Below the pieces are notes generated by a model, which saw only the letters and a program-made list of their open reading frames with translations, was not told where the DNA came from and did no database searches. Shown one piece after another: positions 1 through 15,000 of a stretch of 64,000 bases of DNA (positions are counted from its first letter, which is position 1; every line of letters starts with the position of its first letter). Both the position numbers and the translations under genes were made by a program. This stretch comes from Brachyspira suanatina (GTDB lineage Bacteria > Spirochaetota > Brachyspiria > Brachyspirales > Brachyspiraceae), in NCBI RefSeq assembly GCF_001049755.1, contig NZ_CVLB01000001.1, positions 1,320,995 to 1,384,994 on the forward strand. Direction: 5' to 3'.

Positions 1-3000
1 CTTCATAATGAACTTCGTCAGGCTACAGATGCATTTGATACTCTTTTGAATGAAAAAAGAGATAGTATGAACAAAATAAAAGATGAAATTGAAGATATAA
101 TGCATAGAGTAGAAAACGGCAGAGATGCTTTTGAACGTACTATAAATAAAGTATATGAAAATGCTGAAGATAAAGAAAAAGCATTAATGTCTGATATAGA
201 AGATAAATATAATTCATTAGATAAGAAAATAGATGGCGTGTTAGATGAAAGAAGAGCTGATTTGAATGCTATAAGTGCAGAATACAATGCCATGCTCGAA
301 AAATATTCTAACAATTTAAAAGATGATTATGAGGAATTGAAACATCATGCCTCTTTAATGAGCGATGAATATAAAATTCGTATAGAGAATTTAGGTGAAA
401 GAATCAATGAAATAATTGATAACGCTAATAATATGCAGTCTATTATTGATTCTAAAGCATCAGAAATAGATTCTTATATAACTTATAAGAAAGAGGAAAT
501 AGACAGAAAGAGCAGCGATATATTTGCCGGCGTAGAAGAGAATGCATCTAAAAAATTAGATGAGCTTAGAGAGTTAATAGATAATTCTATAAACAAATAT
601 CAAGATGAAATAAAAGAAATAGAAACATACAGACTTGAAGAAAAACAGAATATCATTCAGGATATAGAAAATATTGGCGCTAACATAAGAAAAGATTATG
701 AACAGTATACTAATCTTCTTGAAGACTTCTATAATAAAGAAAAAGACTCTTTAAATGATTATGCTAATAATTTAAAAGATGAAATAGAAAAAGCGAGAGA
801 AGAATCTGAAGCTAAACATCTTACCAATGAAGCTAATTATATAGATGAATATTTAAATAAAACATCTTCAAAAATAGATGAAGAAGTTAATCGTTTAAAT
901 GAAGAATTAAACAGTTCATTTAATACTTTATATAGCGGATTCTCTAAAATATTAGCTAAAATAAGAAAATCTAACAATAAAAAATTATTGCAGTATATTG
1001 CTAAAATCAAAAGACATGCTAATAAAGTTATATCCAATACAGCAGCAGAAGTTAGAGATAGTCTTGGCTTAACATTGGAAGATTTGAGAAATGAGTTTAT
1101 ATCATTGAAAGACAATGTTGATGAGAGATTAAGAGAAGAAGCTGATAAGTTAATTTCTAATAATGAAAATGTACTTGCTATATTGGATGATCATAATAAT
1201 AGATTGGAACAGATCAATGATTTAAGCAATAGTATAGAAAATATTAAAGAAACTTTATTAGAACAGATTAATGACTTAAATTCTCATTTGTCTGATACCA
1301 ATGAAAATTTCAATAATATAATAGACAATATAAAATCTTCTATAATAGACAGAGATGAATTGATTGAACTTCAGAATAGTGAAAAAGAGTTCTTAAAAAA
1401 TCAAATAGATGATATTAAAGAAGAATTTGAACTTTTCAAAGATCAAATGTTAAGAACTAATGAAGTAGAAATACCTGCATTATTCGATGAAGAAAAAGAA
1501 AGAATAGAGAATATGTTTGATGAGTTCAGCAAAAATTTACTTATGAGACTCACTGACAATGAAAGCGATATACATTATATAAAAGATGTTCTATCTGAAG
1601 AAAGAAGTCATTTAATATCCCAAATAGAGATTTTAAGAAAAGATGTTGATGATATAAAAGATGATAACAGAGTTACAGTTTTATCGGAAGAAAAAGCTGT
1701 ACTTGAAAATTCATTAACTGCTTTAAGAGATGACTTTGATAAAATAATCGATTTAGAGAATGATTTCGTTACTCTTAAAAACAGAATGGAAGGAATAGAC
1801 AGCGGATTAAAAGATGATGTTAAAGATTTATCTGATAAATTGAGAGATTTAAAAAATAATTTAGAGGAAAAAATAGAAAAAGACTCTAATGGCTTATATA
1901 AAGATTTAGAATCTCTTAATGATAGTTTTGAAGCTGTAAGAAAGAATATGTCTTCATTCTTTAATAAAGATGAAATAGAAGAAATGCTTAATAATGAAAA
2001 AAGCAGATTAGATTCTATATTCGAAAGCTTAACTTCTAATAACGAAAACTTTAAAGATAGATTAGAAAAACGTATAGCTTATTTTGAAGATATGTGGTCT
2101 GATAACACAAGAATCAAAGCTATATATGCTTCTGATATAAGAGAAGAAGTTGAAAATATAAGAAAAGAAGCTGATGTTAAATATGACAATCATATTGCTG
2201 ACTTGAAAGCAAAAATGCAGTTAATAGAACAGGATATATATGATTGGAAAAACGGCAATTTAAATACTTTGCTTGCTCAGTTAGATGAAGCTAAAAAAGG
2301 AATAGAAGAATTTATCAATACTTCAGAAGGAAAGAAAAATCAATTCCTTATTGATATGGTTAATGATATAGAGAAGAAAGAAAATGAAATTTATTCTCGT
2401 ATAGATGAAAAAGTTTTAGAAGCTGAAAATAAACTTTCTTCTATAGATGAAAAATTAAACAAAGCTATAGGTAATAGTTTAGAGGAAATACATAATAGAA
2501 TAAATGAATCTGTTGCTAAATATGATGAAGAAATCAAAAGAATCGAACATCATAGAGAAACTGAAACTGAAAATATAATATCTGATATGGAAGATTTAGG
2601 CAACAGCATAAGAGAAGATTATGAAGAATATTCTATTATGATAGATAAAATATATGAAGATGCTGTGTCTGAATTAGAAACTCATCTTGATAATATTAAA
2701 AAAGAGATAGAAAGAGCTAGATCTGAATCTGAGGAAAAACATGTAACCAATGAAAAGAATTATATAGATGATTATTTATTAGATTATTCAGAAAAAATTG
2801 AATCAAAAGTTAATGATAAGTTAAATATATTAACAGAAAGCAAGGCTCAATTAGATGATATGGTAAAAGAGTCTTTCAATGCTCTTAATAATAATTTGAA
2901 TGATGTTATAAGCAGATTCAATGAAGAAGCTAATAATCAAATACATTCTGTTATAGATAGATTGGAGCAAGAGGCTGCAGAAAGATTGCATAATGATCAG

Positions 3001-6000
3001 AAGTATATAGCAGAATTGGAAGATCAGTTAAGAGCTATAAGTGTAAAAATAGATAATGAGATTTATAATATTTCTTCAAAATTAGACAATGAAATATCTG
3101 ATGTTAAAACAAAATATAAAGATTTGAGTAACGATTTTGATGAAGCATTGGATATGATAAAAGCTTCTATATTTGATAGAGATGAGCTTATAGAATTACA
3201 GAATTCCGAAAAAGAAATGTTAGCTGAGCAGATTGAGACTTTGAAAACAGAATTTGATTCTTTCAAAGATGATCTTTTGAAAGCTAATGAGGAAGATATA
3301 CCTACTCTATTTGAAGAAGAAAAACAAAAAATAGAAAAAGCATTTGAAGACTTTACTTCTAGTCTTTTAGATAGAATGAATAATTCTGAAAATGATATCA
3401 ATTATGTGAAAGATGTTATAGTTGAAAATAGAAATGCATTCTTTGAAAAAATAGATAATATAAAAAGAGATATAGAATCTATAAAAGAAGATAATACTAT
3501 AGCACAGTTGGCTTTAGACAAACAGTCATTAGAAGATTCTTTCAATACTATTAAAGCTGATTTTGGTAAATTAGCTGATTTGGAAAATGCTTTGTATCAA
3601 TTAAGAGATAATGTTGAAGATATAGATTTGAATTTCAAAGATGATATGAAAGTATTATCTGATAGATTTGAAGAATTTGAAAATAAAGCTGTAACTGATG
3701 AAAGATTCGATAATTTATCTTTCAATATAGATGAGATTAGAAATAATTTAAAAGACTCTATAAATAAATCTTCTGAATTAGAGAATAAATTTTCATCTAT
3801 AAAAGAAAACCTTATACAGGCACTAAGCAAAAATGAGAATATAGAAACTTTATTTGCCGATGAAGTACAAAAATTAGATGATCTATTTAATAATTTAAAG
3901 ACAGATAATGCAGAGTTTAGAAACAGATTAGAAAAACGTATAGACTATTTTGAAGATACTTGGTCTGACAGCGGAAGAATTAGAAGTCTTTATGCTGCTG
4001 ATTTGAGAGATGAATTAGAAAATATAAGATCTGAAGCAGATATTAAATTAGAAAATTATGTTAATGATTTAAAATCTCAAATAGAAGCTGTTAATAATGA
4101 TGCTTCTGCTTGGAGAGATGAATATATTAACAATCTAAAAGAAAAAATTGATTCTATGGATAAAGATATATCCAGCTGGAAAGACGGACGTATTAATGAG
4201 CTATTAGATCAGTTAGAGAATGCTAAGAAAAGTATAAAAGATTATTTAGAATCTTCTGAGTACAAAAAAGAAGAGTTCCTTTCTGATATACTTGAAAAAA
4301 TAGAAGATAAAGAAAATTCTATCTATAATAGAATAGATGCTAAAATAGAAGATATTGAAAACAGATTGTCTGCTGTTGATGGAAAAGTGTCTGATGATAT
4401 ATCAAGAGGTTTAGAAGAAGTAGAAAATATAGTAAATAAAGCTATAAATAAATATGATGAAGAGATTAAGAATATTGAACATCATAGAGCTGAAGAAAGC
4501 AGTAAATTATTAGATGATATACAATCAGGATATGATTATTATTCTAAACTTATAAATACTACATATAAAGATTCATTATCATCTTTGGCTGATTATACTA
4601 ACAGAATAAAAGCTGACATAGAAAAAGCTAGAAAAGAAGCTGAAAATAAACATGTAAATAATGAGAAAAATTATATAGATCAGTATTTGAAAGACTATTC
4701 TGCTAAATTAGATGATAAAGTTAATGAGAAAATTAATATATTAAATGACAGCAAAAATAAATTAGATGATATGATAAAAGAGTCATTCAATACTCTTAAT
4801 GTTAATTTGAATGATGCTATATCAAAATTCAATCAGGAAGCTGACTCTAAAATCAATAGTACTATTGAAAAATTAGAGAAAGATGCATCTGAAAGATTCT
4901 TCAGCTATAAAACTTATATATCTGAATTAGAAGATAATTTAAGAGCTATTAATGCAAAAATAGACAATGAAATATATAATGTCTCTTCAAAGTTCGATAA
5001 TGATATAGCAGATTTGAGAAACAAATACAAAGAATTTAGTATTGATTTTGAAGAATCATTGGATATGGTGAAAAGCTCTATACTTGATAGAGATGAACTT
5101 ATAGAACTTCAAACTTCTGAAAAAGAACTTTTAGCAGAAAGAATAGATGATCTTAAAAATGAGTTTGAAAGTTTTAAAGATGAAGTATTAGTAGCAAATA
5201 GAGATGATATACCTACTCTGTTCGATGAGGAAAAGGAAAGAATAGAAAAAGCATTCGAAGATTTAACTAATACTTTATTTGATAGAATAAATGATTCTGA
5301 AAAAGATATTAACTATATAAAAGATATAATTTCTGAAGATAAAATTTCATTACTAGAAAAGATAGATAATTTGAAATCAGAAATTGATACTTTAAAAGAA
5401 GATGATGCTGTAAGTCAATTAAATTTAGATAAACAAGCTTTAGAAACTTCATTTAATTCTATAAAAAATGATTTTTCAAGATTAGGAGAATTAGAAAATC
5501 ATTTATATGAATTGAAGAATAGCATGAATAATGTTGATTTAGATTTAAAAGATGAAGTTAAAAGTTTAGCTGACAAATTTAATTCTTTTGAAAATAGAAT
5601 CAAAGAAAATGATGCTAATATAAGAGATATAGCTTCTAATGTTGATAATTTAAATGATAATATCGGAGATTTAAATTCTGATATTAATATAATTAGAAAT
5701 GCTATAAATGATTCTATAAATAAATCATCTCAATTGGAAAATGCTATATTAAGAGATAAGGAAGCATTAGAAAATAGATTATTTTCTATAAAAGAAAATT
5801 TGATGTCAATATCATCTAATAATAAAGTTTCAGATACTTTATTTAATGATGAGATGAAAAAATTAGAAGATCTATTTAATAATTTCAAAAATGACAGTAT
5901 AGAATTCAGAGATAGATTAGTTAAACGTATAGAGTATTTTGAGGATACTTGGGCAGATAATACAAAAATCAGAAGCTTATATGCTGCTGAAATGAGAAAT

Positions 6001-9000
6001 GAATTAGAAGAAGTTAAAAAAGAAACAGAATTAAAATTCGAGAATTATCTAAATGATTTAGCTGGAAGAATAGAAACTATTGATGAAAATATATCTAGCT
6101 GGAAAGATGGAAAAATTAATGAACTTCTTTCAGAGTTAGAATTGGCTAAAAGTAATATAGCAAGTTATTTAGAAACAACAGAAGACAGAAAAGAAGAATT
6201 AATATCTGGTGTTTTATCTAAAATAGAAGAAAAAGAGAATGCTATATATGATAAAATAGATTCTAAAATATCTGATATAGAAAATAAATTATCTGTTTTA
6301 GATAATAAAGTATCTAATGACACAGCTAATAAATTAGAAGAAGTAAGAGAAATAGTAGATAATGCTATAACTAAATATAATGAAGATATACAAAATATAG
6401 AGCATTATAGAATTGAAGAAGGAAATAAACTTTTAGATGATATAAAATCAGGATATGATTATTATTCTAAATTGATAAATTCCGCTTATAAAGATTCTTT
6501 AGCTTCTTTGTCAGAATATACCAATAGAATAAAAGCTGAAATAGAAGATGCTAGAAAAGAAACATTGTATAACAATAATGTAGATAAAAATTATATAGAT
6601 GAGTATTTAAAAGAATATTCTGATAAATTAGAAAGCCAAATTGCAGATAAAATCAATATATTAAATGAAAGCAAGAATCAATTAGATGATATGATGAGAG
6701 ATTCTTTTGCTACATTAAATAGTAATTTGAATGATGCTATAGTTAAGATAAATGAAAATGCAGATAATAAAGTAAATGCAGTTATAAGAAAATTAGAAGC
6801 AGAAACATCAGACAGATTGCTTGATTATAAAGAATATATGAAAGAATTGGAAGATCATTTAGCTTCAATAAATAATAAAATAGATAATGAAATATATAAT
6901 GTATCTTCTAAATCTGACAGCGAAATATCAGATCTAAAAAATAAATATGATGCTTTGAATATAGACTTTGAAGAAACATTAGATTTGATTAAAAGTTCTA
7001 TTTTAGATAGAGATGAACTTATAGAACTTCATAATTCTGAAAAAGAACTTTTGGCAAATAGAATAGATGAACTCAAAGAAGAATTTGATAATTTCAAAGA
7101 AGAGCTTTTATCTGAAAGAATAGATGAGCTTAAAAATGAGTTTAAGAGTTTCAAAGATGAAGTATTAAATGCTAATAAAGATGATATACCTGCTCTATTT
7201 GAGGAAGAAAAACAAAGAATTGAAAATGCATTTGAAGAGTTTACAAATAATCTATTAGATAGAGTAAATATTTCAGAAAGTGATATCAATTATATAAAAG
7301 ATGTTATTTCTGAAGATAAACTTACTCTATTGGAACAAATAGATAATTTGAAAGCTGATATAGATTCATTAAAAGAAGATGATGTATTCACTCAATTAAG
7401 TTTAGAAAAAGAAGCATTAGAACAGTCATTTAATTCTATAAAAAATGATTTTGCTAAGTTGGAAGATTTGGAAAAACATTTATATGAATTAAGAGATAAT
7501 ATGGAAGATGCTGATGTTACTTTAAAAGATGAAGTATCTAACTTATCTTCTAAATTTGAAGATTTAGAAAATGCTATAAAAGAAGATAGAGAAAATATAG
7601 AAAAAGAATTTACTTCAAGCTTAAATAATGTTAATGCTGATATAGATAATATTAAAAATGATATAATTAATTCTATAAATAAATCTTCAGAATTAGAAAA
7701 TACTATATTGAAGAATAAAGAAGAATTAGAAAATAAATTGTCAGCAATAAAAGATAATTTACTTTCAATGACTGGAAGAAGTGAAACTATAGAAACATTA
7801 TTTAATGAGGAAGTTTCTAAATTAGAAGAATTATTTGATAAAGTTCATAATGGAAATATAGAGTTCAGAGACAGATTAGAGAAACGTATAACTTATTTTG
7901 AAGATACTTGGTCAGATAGTACAAAGATAAGAAGTTTGTATGCTTCTGAAATGAGAAATGAGTTAGAAGAGATAAAGAAAGAAACTGAAATCAAATTTGA
8001 AAATTATCTAAATGATTTGAATAATAAAATAGATGCTATAAATGATGATATATCTATTTGGAAAGAAAATAATATTAATGATTTATTAGCTCAGTTAGAA
8101 AGTGCTAAAGAGGATATATCTGCTTATTTAGATACTACAGAAGATAAGAAGAATAAACTTGTCACTGAAGTTTTATCTAAAATTGAGGAAAGAGAAAATA
8201 ATATATACAGCAAACTAGATGAAAAAATAGCAGATATAGAAAATAGATTATCAGAAACAAATTCAAAGCTTAATGATGATATAGCAGTAAATTTAGATAA
8301 TCTTAATAATATGATTAATGATGCTATGGCTAAATATAATGAAGAGATAAAGAATATCGAAAATTATAGAGCTGTAGAATCTGATAAATTATTAGAGGAT
8401 TCTAAAAAACTCATTGAGGATATAAAAAATGGTTATGAGCATTACTCTAATTTGATAAATGAGGCTTATAATAATTCTGTTAATTCTTTGACAGATTATT
8501 CTAATTCAGTTAAAGCTGAAATAGAAAAATCAAGAGAAGAATCAGAAGCTAAACATTTAAATAATGAAAAAAATTATATAGATGAGTATTTGAAAAATTA
8601 TTCTGATAAATTAGATAGTAAAGTATCAGAAAAAATTGATAGTTTAAATACAGCTAAAGATAGTTTGGATAGATTGATAAAAAAATCATTCCATAAGTTA
8701 GAATCAAATGTTCAAGATGCTATAGCCAAATTTGAAAAAGAATCTAATAGTAAAGTGTTAGAAGTTATTAAAAAATTAGAAAATGATGCTAAAACAGTTA
8801 TATTTGATAAAAATGAATACAGTGTTTATCTAACAGAGCAATTAGGTATTATATATAAAAAAATAGAAGATGAAATATCTAAGATCAATGAAAAAATAGA
8901 TAGCAATTTATCAAATGTTACAGAAAAGCTAGATTCTAATATAGTTTCATTGAATAATACTATTTATGATGATATTAATACTATAGTTGAAAAATATGAA

Positions 9001-12000
9001 TCTTTAAGTAAAGATTTTGATTCTTCATTAGAAGTATTAAAAGATTCTATATTAGACAGAAATGAATTATTAGAAATGCATTCTTCTGAGAAAGAGCTTT
9101 TGGTTTCAAAAGTGGATGAGCTTAAAAAAGAATTTGAAAGCTTCAAAGAAGATATAGTAAATAGTAATAAAGAGGCTATTCCTACTCTATTTGATGAAGA
9201 AAAACAAAAAATTGCCAATGCTTTTGAAGAGTTTAGTGAAGCATTATTAGACAGAGTAAATAATTCAGAAAGCGATATCAATTATATTAAAGATATAATA
9301 TATGAAGATAAGTCTTATATCTTAGATAGAATAGACAATTTGAAGAAAGAGTTATATTCTTTAAGAGACGATGATACTATTAACAGATTGACTTTAGAAA
9401 AGAATACTTTAGAAGAATCATTCAATTCTATAAAAGATAATTTCTCTAAGTTAGAGGATCTTGAAAATAATTTATATCAATTAAGAGATGATATGGCAGA
9501 TGTTGATATAAATTTAAAAGATGAAGTTAAAAATTTAGTTTCAAAAGTAGAAGAACTTGACTCTAAAATAAGAGAAGATGTTTCTAGAGATTTAGAAGAT
9601 TATTCAAATGATTTAAGTATGCTTAATACTAATGTAAACACATTGAATGATTATATAGAATCTATAAAGTCTAATATGCAGGATTCTTTGAATAGAGCTT
9701 CTGAAATAGAAAATAATATATTAAAAGACAAAGAAGAATTAGAAAATAAATTATCTTCTATAAAAGATAATTTACTTTCTGTATCCGGCAAGAATGATAG
9801 TATAGAATCATTATTTAATGATGAGATTCAAAAGTTAGAAGGTCTTTTCGATAAAGTAAGAAACGATAATATAGAGTTTAGAGAAAGACTTGAAAAACGC
9901 ATAGAATATTTTGAAGATTCTTGGTCTGACAGTGCTAGAATAAGAGGTTTATTCTCTTCCGATATAAGAGATGAAATAGAAAATGTTAAATCATACACAG
10001 AATTGAAATTTGAAAATTCTATAAATGAATTAAAAGAAAAAATGGATTCTATGAATGATGACATTGCTGTTTGGAAAGATGAGCATATTAATGATATGAA
10101 TGCTAAGATGGCATCTATAAATGCTGATTTAGAATCATTTAAAGATGAATATTTAAATGAGCTTCAATCAAGAATAGATTCTATGGATAGTGATATATTA
10201 AGTTGGAAAGATGGAAGAATCAATGAATTATTAGCTCAGCTAGAAGAAGCTAAAAATAATATTGAAAGCTATATAGATAATTCAGATGTTAAAGCTGAAA
10301 AATTATTATCTGATATTTTATCAAAAATAGAAGAAAAAGAATCTCATATCTATAATAAGTTAGATGAAAAGATATCTGATATAGAAAGCAGATTATCTGA
10401 TACAGATTCAATACTTAATAATGAAATAAGCAGTAATTTGAATAATCTATATAATATGCTTAATGAAGCTAAATCTAGATATGATGAAGAGATAAAAAAT
10501 ATAGAAAATTACAGAACAGGTGAAAACAATAAATTATTAGAAGATTATCAAAAACTTATTGATGAAATAAAATCAGGTTATGATCATTATTCTAATTTAA
10601 TAAATGAAACTTATAATAATTCTTTGAATTCTTTGAAAGACTATTCTAATTTGGTAAAAGAAGAAATAGAAAAAGCAAGAGAAGAATCAGAATCTAAGCA
10701 TTTAAGTAATGAGAAAAACTATATAGATAATTATCTAAAAGAATATTCTGATAAATTAAATAATGAAATATCAGAAAAAATGAATATGCTTACCGAAGCC
10801 AAAGAACAATTGGACAATATGGTAAAAGAATCTTTTGATAATTTGGAAAATAGCTTTAATGATGCTGTAGTAAGATTTGAAGAAGAAACAAGCAATAAAG
10901 TTTTAGAAGCTATTGATAAATTAGAGAAAGAAACAGAGTCTGTACTATTCAAGAAATATATGTCTGCTTTAGATGAGAAGATACATTATGTAAATGAAAA
11001 ATTATATAATGAAACTTCTAATCTAAAAGAGAAATATGAAGGTTTAAGCTCTGACTTTGATGATGCTATTGATATTATAAAGAATTCTATAATAGACAGA
11101 GATGAATTGATATCATTACACAATGATGAAAGAAATGAAATTATTGAAAGATTTGAAAATCTTAAAAACGATTTTGAGTCATTCAAAGAATCATCATTGA
11201 AATTTGATAATGAAGATGTTCCTGCTCTATTTGAGAATAAGAAAAAAGAGATAGAGCATATATTTGAAGAGTTTACAAGTGCTGTTGTTGAAAGAGTTGA
11301 TATAACTGATGATGAAGTTAATAAATTAAAAGATGCTATTGTTTCTGATAAATTAGATCTATTAGAAAAAATGGATAATTTAGAAGTTGAGATAGAATCT
11401 ATTAAGAAAGATAATACAGTAGAACAGTTGGCTTTAGAAAAGAAAGCTTTGGAAGATTCTTTCAATGCTATAAAAGCTGATTTTGCTAAATTAGAAAATT
11501 TAGAAACTAATTTGTATCAATTGAAAGAAAATATGTCTGATGTTGATGTATTATTAAAAGATGAAGTTAAGGCTTTATCAAGCAAATTATCTGATTTTGA
11601 AGAAAGAATAAAAGATGATATAGTTAGAGATTTAGATGAATATTCTATAGAATTAAATAATCTTTCTGATAATGTAGGAAAATTAAATTCAAGAATAGAT
11701 GATGTTAAATCTCAAATAGAAGACAGCATTAATAAATCTTCTGAATTAGAAACTCTTATTTCAAATGAGAAAGAAGAATTGGATAATAAATTATCTTCTA
11801 TTAAAGATGAATTAGTATCAAGAGATGAAAATAATGATACTATAGAACAGTTATTTACTCAAGAAAAAGAAAAATTGAATGATCTTTTCAATCAAATAAA
11901 AGAAGATAATAAAGAGTTTAGATATAGATTAGAGAAACGCGTTGCTTATTTTGAGGATACTTGGGCAGACAGCAGTAGATTAAAAAATATTTTCTCAACT

Positions 12001-15000
12001 GATATAAGAGAACAGTTAGATAATATTAGAAATGATAATGAGATTAAATTCGAAAATTCTATAAATTATTTGAAGAACAAAGTAGAATCTATAGATAATG
12101 ATATATCTAATTGGAAAGAAAATACTGTTGATGAATTAGTTAAACAATTAGGCGAAGCTAGAGAAAGCATATCTAATTATTTGAATGATTCAGAAATAAA
12201 AGGAAAAGAATTAGTAGATAATCTTTTATCTAGAATAGATGAAAAAGAAAATAGAATGTATCAGACTCTAGAAGATAAAGAAAAGAACATGTATCAAACT
12301 TTAGATGATAAAGAAAAGAGTATGTATCAAACTTTAGATGATAGAGCAAGAAACATGTATCAATCTTTAGAAGAAAAAGAAAAATCTATGTATGAAGTCT
12401 TGGATAATAAGGTACAAGATATAGAAAGCAGATTATCTATTATTGATTCTAAATTGAATGATGATATAAGCTCTAATGTAGAACATCTTTATAATATGCT
12501 AAATGAAGCAGTAGCTAAATATGATGAAGAGATAAAAAATATTGAGCATTATAGATTGGATGAAAATAATAAGATTTTAGATGATATTGATAATGTAGGA
12601 AAAGAGATAAGATCTTCTTATGAAAATTATTCTAAACTCATAGATGAAGTTTATAATAATTCTCTTAATTCATTAAAAGATTATTCTAATTCTATTAAAG
12701 ATGAGATAGAAAAATCTAGAGAAGAAACAGAAGAAAGACACTTATCTAGTGAGAGAGAATATATTGATGAGTATTTGAAAGGATACGCAGAAAAATTAGA
12801 ATCTCAAGTATCTGATAAGATAAACATATTGAATGATGCTAAAAATGATTTGGATAATATGTTAAAATCTTCTTTTGATGATTTAGAAGCAAGATTTAAT
12901 GAATCTATGACTAAATTTGAAGAAGCTTCAGATAATAGAGTATTCAAAACTTTACAGGATATAGAGAAAAAAGCAGATGATGTAATTTATGGAAATAATT
13001 ATATCTATAAGATTGAAGATAAAGTTAAAGACTTCTATGGTAAAATAGATACTAAACTTCTTCATTTTGCTGACAGATATGAAACTTTAGAGAAGAAAAT
13101 ATATGATTTAGAAAGCAATCAAAATTATATATACAGACTCGAAGATAAAATCAGAGATTTGAATGAAAAGCTAGATGATAGAATTACAAATTTTAATGAA
13201 AGATATGATAATTTGAGAAAATCTTTCGATGACAAGTTTGCTTATATAGAAAGTGCTGTATTGAATAATGAGCAGGTTCAAAAATTGAGAGATGATTTCA
13301 TTATTTTCAAAGATGATGTATTGAAAGCTAATAGAAATGATATACCTGAATTGTTCAATAAAGAAAGAGAAAAGTTTGAAGAGTTATTTAATTCATTCAC
13401 TAATGATATAGTATCTAAATTAGACGATTCTAATGCTAATATAGAAGAGTTCAAAAATACTATATATGAAGAGAAGAATTCTATATTAGAAAATATGGAA
13501 GCATTCAGATATGAATTAGATGAGTTAAAGAACAATGATTCTATTGAGGCTTTAGAGTCTGAGAAAGCTAGATTGGAAGATGCATTTAATTCTTTCAGAG
13601 AAGAATTTGAAAGACTTTATGATTTAGAAAGTGAAGTTTATAATTTGAAAAGTAATTTAGACGGCATAGATTCTAACTTAAGAAATGATGTTGATAAATT
13701 ATTTGATGAAGTTTCCGAATTCAAATATGCTTTAGAAGAAAAAATAGATATATTAGAAGATAATACAGTTTCTAGAGATCTATTTGATGATGACAGAGAA
13801 AAATTATATTCTTTATATGATGAGCTTGAAGCAGGCAATAAAGACTTTAAAGATTTAATGGATAAGAGAATAAGTTATTTTGAAGATACTTGGTCTGATC
13901 CTAATAAGGCTTTAAAACTTTATGAAAATGCTTTAAGACCTGAAGTTGATGATTTGAAATCTGAAATACTTTCTAATGTACAAAATCAGGTAAATGAAAT
14001 GGAAAGCAGCCTATCTGCTTGGAAAGATGGTAATTTATCTCTTCTTTTAGAGCAGTTGAAAGAAGCTAAAGAAAATATTGATAACTTTATAGAAAGTTCT
14101 AAGGATAAGAAAAACGGTATTATTGCCAAAATGATATCTTCTATCAAAGAAGAAATATTAGGCAAAGAAAGTGAAATAAATACTCGTCTTGAAGAAAAAC
14201 TTTCTTCTGTTAATGAAAGAATTGCTGATTTTGAAAATAAATTAACTTCTGATGTAAGCAAATTCAATGAGATGATATCTGAAGCAGTAGATAAATATCA
14301 AGATGAATTGAAGAATATAGAATCTTATAGATTGGAAGAAAATGAATCTATAATGAGAAATTTGGAAGAGATTGGAAGAAATATAATTTCAAATTATGAA
14401 AATTATTCTAGAATGTTAGACTCTGTTTATGAGAATAATAAAAACGCTTTAGATGAGTATTCAAACAGCTTGAGAATAGAAATAGAAAAAGCTAGAGTTG
14501 ATACTAATAAAGGCTATATAGATGAATATTTAAGTGAATATTCTTCTAAAGTAGAAGCTGATATAAAAGAAAGACTAGAAGAGCTTGAGAAAAATAAATA
14601 TAATTTAGATATTATGGTAAATGATTCATTTAATAATTTGAATCAAAGCATCAATAACGCTGTATCTAAAATGATAGAAGATTCTGATTCTAAATTAAGA
14701 GATGTTATAGATAATTTAGAAGTTCAGATAAATGATCTTATAGCTAACAAAGAAGATGAAATAGCTAGCAGAATATCAGCTTATGAAGCAGAACTAAAAA
14801 ATGATCAGACTTCTTCACTTGAAGATATTAAAAATGAGTTATTAGGTCTTTATAATGAGTTTAAAGAAAATGTTGATTATGATAATTTGAAAGATATATC
14901 TGAAAAATTAAATGTTTTAGAAACTTCATTATCAGAAGTTAATACTCAACTAGAAAATAAAGCTAAAGATATTTCTGATAGAATAGATTTAGAGAAAGAA

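Noticed and set aside
46-48. TTG at 46 as the start of the giant gene
   Set aside because: The same frame and composition continue to base 1, there is no ribosome-binding site, and the repeat architecture is already under way; the start is outside the window.
12256-12420. CRISPR-like direct repeats
   Set aside because: The 33-bp units are adjacent without spacers, in frame and coding; they are a protein hendecad repeat.
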